DNA of 64,000 nt from positions 7,588,976 to 7,652,975 of the forward strand of contig CM038215.1 of assembly GCA_021442155.1 (NCBI GenBank). Reading direction: 5' to 3'. Numbering within the stretch: position 1 is the stretch's first letter; each line of letters starts with the position of its first letter. The stretch is from Cymbidium sinense (lineage: Eukaryota; Streptophyta; Magnoliopsida; Asparagales; Orchidaceae). The position numbers and the translations under genes were made by a program. The notes under the pieces were generated by a model. It searched no databases, was not told the DNA's origin, and saw only the letters and a program-made list of their open reading frames with translations. Below are positions 21,882 to 34,231 of this stretch, piece by piece.

Positions 21882-22985
21882 TATACTAAATCCTAGTCTC
21901 GATCTTGATTGAGAACTTTCGCATTTATTCTTTTATATTCTTTTGAAGTAGTCTGACCTATTCTTTGACCAAGTATGTGGAATTAACCCTTTCTTTGCTA
22001 AATTATGAACACAAGGAAAGTACCAATCAAAAGTTAATTATATTAAATATTTATATGAGTATTCCTCAAGTTCTACATCAACTTCTTAACATGAGGATGA
22101 TGCTCCCAGAAAGAACCTCTAAGTCTTCACACCTGTGGATGACTTAGGGCTTCCTTAACTACCAAACCCTCGACATTTTGAGAGGAAAGTGGGGTTAGAG
22201 CTAAGGTTCCCAACCAATGCCTAACTATTTCACATATAGACTTGAATAAACTTATGCATTGCTTTAGAGCCTGGTCTTCATCACTATCTGGCTCATGTTC
22301 CACCTCCAAAGGAATCTACTACTGAGAAGAGCTGGCTGGTGTGCTAATAATATAATACTCATCCTATGAACTAGATTTTAAGTCTATATGGATAGTAGCT
22401 GTACTCCTGGTAGCTTGGATATATCTTCTATTGGATGACCAATTAGGATGTTTTCCACCCTTGGGATTGCCTCTAAACTGGCCTCTTCCTCTACGTGGTG
22501 GAGGTCAGGTAGTCCTACTCATATGTTCGAATGGAGTAAAGAACTATGGGTGGAATTTAATTTCAGGCACCACTTCCTCATCCAAGTCTATTTATGCTCC
22601 CTTTTACTTTCTTTTTCATTTTCTCTTTTCTTTTCATTTTCTTTTTCTCTTTCTTTTTCTTTTCTTTTCTTTTTTATTTTAAACTTTAGCTAAGTTCATG
22701 AGAATGGACTTGTTGATTTTGAGGGAGGTAGTGTCGCATCCTCATATATGCCACCTCATGAACTATAAATGACTTGAGATCTCCTTTGACACAAGACAAT
22801 CCCACCTCTCACAAACTTCATACACCGATGTAGAGAATGGAACTATATTATTCTCATGTATCCATGGTCTCCCAAGCAAAGCATTGAAAGATGTATCCGA
22901 AGTCTATAGTGAAACTTGGCTTTGATCTTCCAATCATCTATCTCCAAGGGCAACACTATAGAGCCTAAGGCTGCTGACCTCACTT
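21882..22985 (-). pseudogene. Gypsy A protease C-terminus and protease-RT linker
   Basis: At the right end the minus strand reads AALGSIVLPLEIDDWKIKAK and then, after a frame change, LLGRPWIHENNIVP, the conserved segment at the end of the retropepsin region in plant gypsy elements. The protease active-site triad itself is absent because the element stops at 22,985. The linker between 22,690 and 21,900 is poorly conserved and contains a purine-rich tract that would encode charged repeats. The remnant fixes the orientation and shows that gag and protease were lost or displaced. Confidence 0.75.
22598..22682. repeat. Polypyrimidine tract (CTTTT/CATTTT)n
   Basis: About 85 bases of nearly pure C and T on the top strand (for example TTCTTTTTCTCTTTC) lie inside the gypsy A linker. 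Two overlapping open frames that cross it are composition artefacts. On the minus strand it would code for lysine/glutamate-rich repeats. Confidence 0.85.
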
Positions 22986-24865
22986 TTGGAGTGCGGATTC
23001 AATCCCATCTTAGACTTAGGAGTGTTCTAGATACTAAGACTTCCTAGTCATAAGACACTTCTAATAATTAGGTAAACACTTAAGCTGCTAAAGACTTAGA
23101 AGGGTTAACCATAGGATTAGGTTATGCCTGGATTAGGATAATCCACCTACCCTACAACCCAAATCCAATTGTTCACCTTCTCAAACCAAACCTGTTCAAT
23201 TCAAACATCAAATTCAAATCCAAATCCAAACCCAAATTCCAAAACCAAATGATTGAAGCCCATGATCAAATCCAAACTTGAAACCCTTCCTAAGCCATAT
23301 GACCTATCCCATGGACTTAGCTAACTCTTAATCTAAATCAATCCAAAATTAATTGATTTTCTTATAATCAATTTATATCTTCAATCATCTTCCTAAATAT
23401 AAATCAAATCTACATTCAATTGATCAAAACTAAATGAAACTAAATCAAATTAAATCAAAACCCTTCCTAAGCCATATTACCTATCCCATGGACTTAGCCA
23501 ACTCGATCTAAATCCAAACTCAATTGATTTTCATAAATCAATCATATTTTCAATCATCTTCACAAATTTAAATGAAATATACATTTAAATCATCAAAACT
23601 AAATCAAACCAAATCAAAATCCAAACTTAAGCCACATGACTCAACTCCATGGACTTAGCCAAATTTCTTCATTCTAAAACCCAAATTCAATTGATTTTCT
23701 CATGAATCAGTCATACCTTCAATCATATTTACAAATATAAATAAATTCTACAATCATCAAGCCAAACCAAAATCAACCCAAATCAAACCCAACTTAACCC
23801 TTTTGACTTGAACTATTCAAATGAACCAAAACCCATTTGAACCCAAGAAAATTACAATTAAATTTATATTTCAATCCCAAATCCATATATAAACTCAACT
23901 AAATCAAACTCAACCAAAAATCAAGCCAACTAAATAAAATTGATCCACTTGACCCAAAATAATATTTTAGCCAAGTTCTAATCCTACCCAAATTGGATTG
24001 AACCAAGCTCATCAAAACCTCCCAACATGATTGATCACCCTACGTTGATCAATCATCACAAATTGGGTCAAACCAAGTCAATTTGGTTATTTGACCAAGT
24101 CAACTCCTTAATCCATATGAACCCAGACTAGCCAAATTGTATCATAAGCCAAATCCCTTGAAACCAATAATTCATACCAAATCAAAATCAATATTTGAAT
24201 ATGACTTGACCTTCAATTGAGTGAAACCAAACCCAATTGGTCCTCTTAACCCAAGTTGACCCAAATTGACCTAAAAGACCAAATTAGGTCAAATCAAAAA
24301 CATAAACCAAATTGATTGCAACCAATGGCTCAAGTTCATTCCAAATTGATTATTGAACTTGACCAAAGCCATGATTGGACCCAATTAAACCCAATGATTT
24401 ACTTAGGCCAAATTGACCTAAATGTTCAAGTTGGCCTAAATAAAACCAAATCCAAATTAATTGAAATTAAAGCCTACAATAATCTTCAATTGGTCAACTA
24501 AACCCAAACCAACACCCAACCCAAGCCAATTTAAATTTGGTCAAATTGGTCAACTTAACCCATTTGACCAAAATGAATTCAAATGAGTCAAAATCAAATC
24601 TAAGCCAAACTAAACCAAACCAATTGAACCAAAACATCCCAAATGATCATATGAACTTGACCTAACCCTTGGTTTGACCTAATTTGACCAATTGGTCAAC
24701 TTGACCCAACCTAACCCAATTTGACCTAAATTAGTCAAATTGAGCCAAAACTAACCAAATCAACTCCAATTGACTTGAAATTCAGGCTAACCCACTTTTG
24801 GCTCATTCCAAATCTACCCAAATCAAATTCAATGTTAAATGATCATTATACCCTTAGGTCAAGGT
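22986..24865. other. C/A-rich degenerate tract with dense TTGAC motifs
   Basis: No gene is present. From 23,160 the top strand is dominated by short words such as AAATCAAACC and CAAATTGACC and is poor in G. From about 23,810 to 24,865 I count roughly 25 hexamers TTGACC/TTGACT or their complements, which is the W-box core bound by WRKY transcription factors. It precedes a promoter-like stretch near 25,190 on the same strand. It may be part of a long LTR. Open frames in it are short and unconvincing. Confidence 0.55.
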
Positions 24866-27300
24866 CATCACATTAGATAAATCACCCATGTAAGTGGTCA
24901 TTTCCATTCCTTGGCCACTTGGTACTCTCCCAATGGTCCACCTAGCACTAGACACTACCAACACCAAGGGGTGGTTGGACCCATGGGAGGTGAAATCACC
25001 TCACCCTCCCCATTAGAGCATTTGAAACCCATAGGGCACACATGATTCCTCCTTTGCAGCCACCTCCACACCTTCAACAAACCAAGTCGAGCCAACTCAC
25101 CTCCTCCCAGCCACCCACTACTCCCTAAGAATGTTGAACGACCACTAAAAGCCAAACTCGATCCCATAGTCCAATCAAGATGAAGGGGGGGTATACACCC
25201 CCTCATTTCCACTCAAACACACACAAAAATCATTCCTTAGAGCCTTAGCTACCCAAGATGAGCTGCTAGAGCCATTCCCTAAGCTCCCAAGCTCATTCTT
25301 CAATCAAAAAATGCCATTCCTATCTATCCTGAAATAGACACTCCCATTTCTGACCTAACTTCCCTATTTCTCCATCAAACTCAAATTAACTTTGCACGCA
25401 CCTTCTCTAGGCCTCGTCGAGCAAGAACAAATCATCTCCCAAGCTTCCTAAGCACTAGAGGTAAGATTTCAATCAAAGCTGAGCTCCAAATCATTAGTTC
25501 ATGGTCTTTCAAGTGAACATCAAAGAATTGATTCAATTACTACCTAATAGGGCTTCATCTCCACTAGATGAAGCTTCCTTAATCATTCGAGCTACAAGTC
25601 TTGAGCTCTGGTGAGGTATGCTTCCAAAACTGATCCTTAGGCCAAAATGGGTTGGTGCTTTTTGAAGAAAACTTGTATCTCATATGATCTTAGCTTGGAT
25701 CCTCCAATCGATGTGAAGGTGTGGGATCCTTTGAGTGATCCAAGCTGCAAGCTCATCAAGTGAGCAATGGTGGACTTCATTCTCCTCACTCATGACATTA
25801 GATCATGCACCATCTTTGATGATCAAAATGGATGCCATGATTTGATCCACTAAATTGATCTGATTTAATCCTATTAATTTGTGGGATTAATCATAGTCAT
25901 CCGATCTTAAATTGAATGGCAGACAAGAAAGCACATCTACCACCGCCACATAAGCACTGAGTCAGATATATTTTAAGTAGCCAATGCTATGGTGTCATGT
26001 GGAAAGCGTGTGATCGCCATGGCACACCAATAGATTAGGCAATTACTTAATTAATCATTTTAATGTGAAACTTCTAAAAATCCTAAAAATCATAGAAATA
26101 AAAAAAATGATAATAAATACTCATTTTAAAGATATTTGAGGAGAAATTAATTAAACATGATCTTAACTAATTTTGAGTAATTAAAGTTTATTTACAAAAT
26201 TTATTAGTTTAATTACTCCTTAATTACTTGAGCATTTAATTCCAAATTTTGTGGGTTAATTTAATGGGATGGCCTCTGCATCCATGATTTTCATGGGATT
26301 TATTGCTCACTTAATTAGAAAAAATTACTAATTAAACCTTAACTACAGTTATTAAGTTAATTAATGATTAGTTAATCCCATGAATAACAATTAATTCCAT
26401 AAGTTCATTTCACCCTTTTTTAAAAATGAAATTAATTAAGATTTAACTAATTAATGAAATCACTTAATCAAATTGAAATCATAATCACATTAGATCTTAA
26501 TTAATTAATTCATGGGGTAGATCTTTAGGTGTTTAATAACCTAAAGGAGTTTGATGAAAATATAGTTAGTCCACATGTGTGGGAAAACCATAAGAGTGAT
26601 TTATTAAGTTTCTTAATCTAACTAACTATTAATCGTAAGCCAATTGCATTAGGCCCCTTTTATTTCCTAGATCATTGCAAGTTTATTTTCCATGCATATC
26701 ATGTTGGCTTATAATTATTTAGTTAATTACTTTAAGGTGACATGTTAGGGTAATTAATTCTTCTAATTAAGGGTTCAACTTAATTAACCCATAAAATCAA
26801 CTTAATTACATTTCAAATTAAATCAAATCACTAATGTGGAAATGGGTTTAAAACAACAAGTGATGATTTCTCTTCTCCTTTAAATAAAAATCAAATGCAA
26901 AACTTAATTAATAAAGAAGATTTGGTTTTATTTAAATAATCTTATTTGATTTGTCTTAAGAACTAGTTTGGTTGAATGAATGACATGCTTATATTTGATT
27001 TTCCTCTTCCAATCATGTTAAATTTGGTATGTCATTTGAATTCATGCATCCATCTTTTCAAAATCAAGTAAAATAAAATGGATTTCCTTTATGTAAGCTT
27101 GCATGTGTTGATTTAATTTAATATATGTGTGGCAATTATTACTATTAAATCCAAATGTATCTTTCAAAAGCTTATAAATGAATAATAATATGTGTTATGA
27201 TGATAGTTATAAAAATATAAAAATGCATGTGTGTGTAGCTTAAGTGTATGATTGTTGAGTTCTCTTTGCTCTATTCATGTGTTGATTTATATAAGATGGA
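24866..27300. other. Gene-free block, possible LTR or other retroelement DNA
   Basis: No open frame here shows protein-family motifs. 24,866-25,900 is balanced in composition, and 26,000-27,300 is AT-rich with many TTAATTAA-like words. A structure resembling a retroelement 5' region (promoter-like stretch, then leader) is suggestive but unproven. The terminal TG...CA ends and target duplications were not found by eye. Confidence 0.35.
25180..25235 (+). promoter_or_regulatory. Possible LTR-type promoter and transcript start
   Basis: A GGGGGGGTATACACCCCCTC palindrome-like stretch holds a TATA-like TATACA, followed by TCATTTCCACTCAAACACAC. Such a TATA element followed by a pyrimidine/CA-rich start is common in plant LTR promoters. 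An AG-GTAAGA donor-like site lies downstream near 25,458. This is a weak call based on appearance and position only. Confidence 0.25.
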
Positions 27301-27307
27301 ATGGTAA

Positions 27308-27925
27308 TGGGTATATAGTCTGGACATCCCAGGAACACGAGGCTTTAGCTAGCCCCAAGGAGGTCATTTGATTACCTCACTTCCCTGGTTTAACAACAAC
27401 ACATACCCATTTTATTTCATTCTTATGTATTTCAACATTAGAAATAGGATAGTGTTTTAATTCATATGTATAAATGATTCAATAAAAAATATACAATCTT
27501 TGCATGGTTTTCTTTCTCTCATTTATGTATACATCAATGTGTGTCTAAGAAAAGCAAGTATATAGTTTGTACATCCTCGGAATATGAGGCTTTAGTTAGC
27601 TCAAAGGAGGTCATTTGATTACCTCATGAACCTAATTTAACAATGACACGTACTTGCCTATATCTTTGTACATGCATATGTATATGTGATTAGTGAATGA
27701 AAATCCCATTTTACATTAAAATTTCATGCATTCATAATTGACTAAGTGGTTGAATTAATTAGCCATATGATTTGGAGCTTACTTTTTATGTTCATGTATA
27801 CGAATTTACATATGTTTGAATGCAAATGGGTATATAGTTTGGACATCCTTAGAATATGGCTTTAGCTAGGAGGTCATTTTATTACCTCACTTCCATTTAA
27901 CAATGACACATGCCTATTTAATTTC
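27308..27925 (+). repeat. Three tandem copies of a roughly 250-bp repeat
   Basis: A conserved core (GGGTATATAGTCTGGACATC, then GAGGCTTTAGCTAG, GGAGGTCATTTGATTACCTC and TTTAACAATGACACATAC) begins at about 27,309, 27,558 and 27,829. Copies are about 249 and 270 bases apart, the cores diverge by perhaps 15-25 percent, and the third is shortened in its middle. AT-rich DNA separates the cores. It encodes nothing obvious. Confidence 0.85.
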
Positions 27926-30250
27926 ATTCTTTTTTAATTTTGTATAAGAATTTGGATAAAGTTTTAAATTAATATGTTTAAATAATTCATTCAAATAAAA
28001 TATAAATTCTAAACATACACATACATTCATCATTTAGGTGTGCTAAAATATGCTGCATGTATAGATACACTTAGGATTAAATCATAAGCATGTTACATGT
28101 GATAAAAAGGCTTGATTTGATATTTGTCATGTGGTAGTAATTCAATTAAATAAAACTTAAGATGCCTTTCAATTTGAATAGGATTATTTAAAGTGAACCA
28201 AAACTTAAGATTAATTAAATCATTTAATAAGCCATTCACTAAAGAGAACTAAATCAAAATAATATACTTTAGAAAGTGACTTAAGGTAGGGATGAAAGAG
28301 GGCAATCCTCTTTTCCTCTCTTTATACCACTTAGTTGTTAAGTGTAATCAAATGAAACAAAAGAAAACACAAATTAAAATTCTCAAATCAATTAAACTAC
28401 TTCATGTTAAATTGAATTCTTCTATGCATAGAAAATACAACCCTAATGCCTAACAAGACTTACCACTGAAGCCTTAATAAACATATTAGAATTAAGTCAC
28501 CACTTCTAGCTCTAAGTTAGATGGTGTATGATGTGTATGTTTTCATGATGTATTATTTTAGATATTGTTGTGGGTGTATGCTTCATAGACTAGATGATTT
28601 ATTAGCCTAATCATATTCTCTATAATGCGATTATGCTTAAGGAATGCTTAAAAATAAATGTGATTGCTCTTTTTGTAGGTTGCTTAAATCCTTAAACATA
28701 ATCAAAGTTAGGACAGGTGGGCTTAGTTACCCATGTGTAGGGTGCTAAGTCCAAATTATAAATACAATAGCTTGGGCTTTTTTGTATATGTAGCTAACCT
28801 ATATTTTGCAGGTGTAGTTAGATTTACTTTTCCCACATAAGTATAATTTTTAAAATACGAATTAGGATTAGTGCTATGGGGGATTAGGATGTGGCCGAAG
28901 GCTTTTATCTTGGGTGCCTGATGAATTTGAAGCAAGCACATCCAAATCAAAGAAGGAACCAAATCAAAAATGGAGATATGAAGAAAGAAGACCCTCATAG
29001 CATTTAATACAATTATAATTATTTTTCCATATTCGTGTATAAGGGTAGATTCGACTACCCATCTTTTCTCTTTTCTGTCAGTTAACCACACCATCCTTTT
29101 ATTCTTTTATGATAGTTTATATAATTTTTGATGTTATGTTTACATTATGCATTAGATGGCATGCTTTTATAGTTTCTTAAGTGATTGATGCTTTAATGTG
29201 TAGCTTGGATATGATTAGGCTCTTAGGATAAAAATAACTTTTCTACCCAACTAATCACTCATAACTAAATTTTAAACAACTCATAACCTCATCATAAAGC
29301 TTAAGACATAAATAAGATAGTTAAAAGATCTAGCCACCCCTTAGCTATATGGTTGTAAGTTTCACATCCTGCATGCATATTCTTTCTCTCTTGAACATGA
29401 AGGATCTCCATCCTTGCACGATAAAGGAATGCTTGACCTATGAGGGCATCCCTTATGGTGGAGAACTCCTTCTTCTAGCTGATTTGACCCATAACCTATT
29501 TCATCATGCATTTAGGCATAGGAAATCCTAAAGCCTCTGTCAAAATGATGTGTCTAAAATGAAATAATGAAAAGATTTTGCATCTATAGATTAAGTCATA
29601 TGCTGATACCACTCATGCTCTAGTCCCTTAGGGAGTTTGTTTAGGACTTTAGTCTCTTTCTAACTAAATAAATACCCTGGCTATCTTACAATTCAGAAGA
29701 TCAAACTACATGGTTTTAAAATCATAGGAGGAGTTACGGCCGCCACTCATATAAGTCTAAGTCGACAATTTATTCTCTTGGGAGGTAAACCCTTATGTCC
29801 TCTGCTCTTAGATTTAGGTCATGCTAAAGCTCCCTAGATTTAGGTTCTGATGTATATCCTTTGGGCCAAGCATAAATTCTCACCCCTTAAGCATTCCACA
29901 ATCTTGTGATTATAAGCTCTAGTAATCTAATTAAATTTCAACACAAAATATATAAATCTCTTCAACTTCAAAATTATAAAGCTCAACCATAAGATTTATT
30001 TGAATGCTCACTAGGCTTCCTAGTATCATGAGCATTTCCTACTTATTTCATTTGAATTCCTAAAATAAGTCTCCTCCTTGAGCTTTCAAAATTGATTTTC
30101 CAAATACAACCAATCTTCTGATAGTCTAACCTTGAACTCTTTGGAGGTGATAATTATCTACTTTAATCGAGAGTATTCTTAAAAAATTTATTTTCCTAAT
30201 ATGTAATTAACTATGGAGGCTTCCATATGAAACTTAAGAACTTTAACATA
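27926..30250. other. Gene-free AT-rich stretch left of gypsy B
   Basis: I see no domain or RNA gene. An open frame of 112 codons on the minus strand at 28,756-29,094 has no recognisable motif and no supporting context. Part of the right side (29,600-30,250) may be eroded gypsy B sequence downstream of its protease, because the polarity fits, but I cannot name a motif there. Confidence 0.4.
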
Positions 30251-30269
30251 AACCCTACTTTATTCATCC

Positions 30270-30960
30270 ATGTAATGTAGAGAAAATCTCTCATTACATG
30301 AAGACCCATCATGCTTAAGAGTCCTTTTTACATGATTAGTCCATTATAGGGTGATGCCTCTATCTTTTGAGATAGTACATCATACCTCAATATTGTTTGA
30401 TCACCTCAAAAGTACCCCTCTCACCCCGCCATACATTCAAAAATAAGCACCACAAGGCTCTCTTACCTTATTCATTGAATCCTCTCAACATCATCCTTTC
30501 TTTTTGGAGTTTGGAGATGTCGATCCTCAAGTAAGCAAGAGTTCTTAGACTCATAATGTTGATTGATACACCTAGGTCAACTAAAACTCTGGATAGCTTG
30601 TATCTGCCAACATCCACTATAATATAATGAGGCAATTATGCTCAGTCATCCCTAAGAGTAAGTGTTCATCGCTGAATGTAACTCTTAAGATGTCCTTCGA
30701 GTGGCATGCCTCTTCTTTAGTACTGGTCAACTGAACTAAGCATATCTCTAGATCAAGTAAGGCCTTGATTAGAGATTTCCTTATCTCTTTGGATAAGACA
30801 AGAGCATTATAAATGCTTAACTTATCTCAAAACTTTCTAAGGTGAGGACATTATCAACTAGCTTGGTCCTCCACAAGCATATCCATGGGTGGAGCATCCT
30901 ATGGAGGGCTATCTCCGCTCACGGAACCAATGACTTGATTACCTTATCCCGAGGTGCTAC
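30270..30960 (-). pseudogene. Gypsy B retropepsin remnant
   Basis: Minus-strand sequence shows VTFSDEHLLLGMTEHN, then YKLSRVLVDLGVSINIMSLR and GFNE followed by KRALW, in the order expected for a plant gypsy protease that cuts the polyprotein. The catalytic D-T/S-G reads D-L-G, so the middle residue is changed. Several stops interrupt the frame. A possible end of the domain (FSTLHG, like the family's PSTLHQ) is near 30,270. Confidence 0.75.
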
Positions 30961-31249
30961 CCTAGGAGGTTGAACTTTGCCACCGTAGGTGACTTGTGAG
31001 TTTAATGATGAGCTTGTGGAAAGTTCTACCTTCTTATCGGGCATACCTACAACTTCTCCTATGGGATCCTCAGAGTTAGTTGACTCTAAGTCAATCTCAA
31101 GAGGTAGACATGATTGATTTAGAGAAGGATAGTCTTACTCTAAATTAGAAAAAAAATTATCAGAATTACTAGAGCTATTATTTTTATTTACACGTGGAGA
31201 GCTTTCAATAAGAATAAAATTAAGAGAATGGCGGAAAATATATAAGTAG

Positions 31250-32612
31250 AATTAGCTTTCATTAATGTCTTTTGGGTAGAGGTACATGATAAATCAAGTA
31301 AAGTGGAGTAAGGGATTTAGTGCCCTTATCCATAGATACAGACTCCAAGAGAAGAGGAGCTAAGAAGAGGTGGTAGCTACAACGGGAGGAGAGTATTTGA
31401 CTTAGATGGTGGCTACACTGACTATCCCTGAAAGTATGGTGAGCTACCGCATGGTCACCCTCCCCGAAGTTGTCCTTTGTAACTAGCAAACCTTCAGTTG
31501 GAGGTTTGACCTACTTTAGCACCAAGGGAAGCTTTGATCTTAGAAATGATCTTCTTAGAGGTTCAAGATAGGGAGATATCCTAACCTTCTTTGGTCTTAA
31601 GAGGATTACAAGTATCCCTAAGGATTAGTCTAACTGAACTAGATGGTTATTCAAATAAGTATTCCTTAAGGATAACTATGGCTCTCAACTTGTAGCTGTG
31701 ATCAAGGTAGTCCTTAAAAGTGATACAATCCTCTAAGACATGGCCTAATATGCGGTGGTAAGGGAAATAGCTAGGATCATCGCTCTTGCTCACTTCCTCC
31801 AGCCTCTTAGGCTCTAGTAACTGAAAGTCAAGTTTCCTTAATAGATCCTTAATGATTTTTCTAACTACATCCCTCTTGCAATAATAAGGCTTATTCAATA
31901 TATCAAAAGAAGGGTGGAAAGTAGCTACCAATGGATATGAATAGCACTATTGGGTAGGCTCGAGGTGGTGGACATGGTCAGCGATGGCTAGTAAGGATAT
32001 GAGGTGGTGGAAGAGGAGGTGGTAAAAGAGGCTGCTAAGCTCATAGTCTCTCATAGCGAAGTCTGGCTGGCGCTTCCCTCTATCCAATGACACAACTATC
32101 CCTTACTTCTTCTTAAACACCTTCTGTGGCTTTGGCCTAGATGACTGGTCGGGAAAGGGAAACTATTTGACTTCCTCTTATAGGCTAGATGCCTTGTTGA
32201 ATTATAATGTTTTGATGGTAAAGTCCTTAAGCATGAAATCGGGCATGGATATTCTTGAGAAGAATCTTAATGGCATGCTATTCGGACAGTGTGGTTCGCA
32301 TTTCATGCTTAGGTTGCACCACTTGAGAATGTAATCAACAAGGGACTCGTTGAGTTTCTATTTCTCTACAATGAGGTCGCCTACAATCACCCTCTACTAA
32401 GCTCCAGCAAACCTCTTGATGAAGAGGTGCTCCAACTCAGCAAAAGTCTTCATCAACTTGGAATGCACCAATCAAATGCAACACCGACAAACCGCAAAAC
32501 AAAGGTGGATGATGAGAGAGCTTGCTACCAACGATGTTGCAATGCTCTAAAGTGTGCAATGTGTTATCGGGTTCCCACTACCATCAAAAATCTTGAAGGA
32601 TGGTGGCACAAA
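31250..32612 (-). pseudogene. Gypsy B gag remnant
   Basis: The clearest segment is 31,647-31,931, with KPYYCKRDVVRKIIKDLLRK and then YFPYHRILGHVLEDCITFKD, matching the second half of gag in this family (the fragment at 57,713-58,060 has YHRMLGHILEDCFTFKEWLE). The middle of gag lies at 32,210-32,450 in pieces. The N-terminal half is missing beyond 32,612. Gag forms the particle in which reverse transcription occurs; here stops and frameshifts preclude that. Confidence 0.8.
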
Positions 32613-34231
32613 ACTCTAAATAAAATAAAACTAAATAAACACCTAAACCTAAGAAATAAACCTAAAAATAAATAAAAAATAAAACTTAAATCCTAAAATA
32701 AATGAATTAAAATAAACAAAAACCTGAACTAAAATAAACTAAACTAAAATAAATAAAACTTAAACCTAAACCTAAAATAAACTAAACCTAAACCCTAAAC
32801 AAAATAAAAAAAATCTAAACCAATATAAAAAATAAAACCTAAAAATTAACATAAAATGAAAACCTAAAACCTAAACCTAAAAAAATAAAATAAAAATTTA
32901 AAAATAAAAAAATAAAAAAATAAAACCTAAACCAAAAAAATAAAATAAAAATAAAACAAAACTAAAAAATAAACATAAACCTAAACCTAAACCTAAAAAA
33001 TACACTAAAATTAAAAAACCTAAACTTAAATAAACAAAACAAAAATAAATAAAATAAACAAAATAAAAATAAAAAATAAATCTAAATAAAAATAAAAAAT
33101 AAAATAACTAAAATAAATAAAAATAAACTAAATAAACCTAAACCTCGTGGTTTACTTAATTAAAAAAAATCCCGTAAACCCTAAACCCTAAACCCTCAAC
33201 CCTAAACCTAAAATAATAAATCCTAAACCCTAAACCTTAAACCCTAGCCCTAACCGTAAACCCTAAACCCTAAACCATAAACCCTAAAACCCTAAACCCT
33301 AAACTAACCCTAGACCCTAAACCATAAATCCTGAAGCCTTAAACCCTAAACCTAAACTAACCCTAAACCCTAAGCTAACCCTAAACCCTAAATCCTAAAA
33401 ACCCTAAACACTAAAGCCTAAACACTAAACCCTAAACCCTAAACTCTAAACCCTAACACTAAACCCTAAACCCTAAACCCTAAAACCATAAACCCAAAAA
33501 CCCTAAACACTAAACCATAAACCTAAACCCTAAAAACCTAAAAACTTGAACCTAAACCTAAACCAAACAACACCTAAAAATATATTAAATAAAAAACATA
33601 AATAAAATAAATCAAATAAAAAACCTAAATAAAATAAAATAATAAAATAAACTTACGAATAAAAAACCTAAATAGAATAAAAACTAAAAGTAAAATAAAA
33701 ATAAAATAAACCTAAAAGAAAATAAACTAAATACTAAACAAAAACCTAAGCCTAAAAACTAAACATTGAAATAAAACCTAAAAATAAATAAAAAATAAAA
33801 TGAAAACCCTAAATTAAAATAAACCTAAAACTAAAATAAAAAATAAAATAAAGCTAAACCTAAACTAAAATAAATAAAACCTAAACCTAATCCTAAAATA
33901 AACTAAACCTAAACCTAAACTTAAACTAAATAAAATAAAATAAACTAAAAAGAAACCTAAACCTCAACTAAAAAATAAAACCTAAAAATAAACCTAAAAA
34001 CCTAAAATCGAAACCTAAAATAATAAAATTAAAACCTAAACCTAAACCTAAAAATAAAAATAAAACTAAAACCTAAAAAATAAAATTAATATAAAACTCA
34101 ACTAAAAAATAAACCTAAACCTAAAAACATAAACTAAAATAAAAAACCAAACATAAAATAAATAAACCTAAAGTAACTAAATAAATTAAAAAGTAAACAT
34201 AAACACTAAAACCTAATAAACCTAAACCATA
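32613..34231 (-). repeat. Telomere-like array, C-rich on top, left of GR-RBP copy E
   Basis: The degenerate AAATAAA/CCTAAA block (32,613-33,140) leads to a hinge at about 33,145 (TGGTTTACTTAATTAAAAAA), then near-canonical CCCTAAA (33,175-33,530), then another degenerate block. No gene is present. Confidence 0.93.

Larger units (their letters stand above)
14421..22985 (-). mobile_element. Ty3/gypsy element A, Tat-like, 5'-truncated and decayed
   Basis: Reading right to left, the element shows the C-terminal part of the protease region with LLGRPWIHENNIVP, a long linker, reverse transcriptase with YIDDLMVKS, a first RNase H, a second RNase H-like domain, integrase with its HHCC finger and core, and a 4-kb non-coding 3' region filled with tandem repeats. 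A second RNase H before the integrase and a long repeat-bearing 3' UTR are traits of the plant Tat lineage (Ogre, Retand and relatives). Gag and the protease active site are missing at 22,985, where unrelated DNA starts. I could not recognise an LTR at either end. Stops and frameshifts are frequent throughout. Confidence 0.88.
30270..32612 (-). mobile_element. Ty3/gypsy element B, gag-protease remnant
   Basis: Gag (31,250-32,612) is followed leftward by the gag-protease linker and a retropepsin (30,270-30,960). The right end is cut inside gag at 32,612, where the top strand changes within a few bases from gag sequence to AAACTCTAAATAAAATAAAA. Everything downstream of protease is missing or unrecognisable. 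The same family is present in two further fragments at 56,783-60,551 and 63,405-64,000. Confidence 0.82.

Noticed and set aside
22431..22693. Two open frames with Phe/Leu/Ser-rich C-termini
   Set aside because: They cross the polypyrimidine tract in two frames on the strand opposite to gypsy A, so they are composition shadows.
27308..27925. CRISPR-like array
   Set aside because: Only three diverged 250-bp units with AT-rich interiors in plant nuclear DNA; repeat length and spacing do not fit CRISPR.
28756..29094. A 112-codon minus-strand open frame
   Set aside because: No recognisable motif, no neighbouring exon-like sequence, and set in AT-rich non-coding DNA; kept only as an unassigned stretch.
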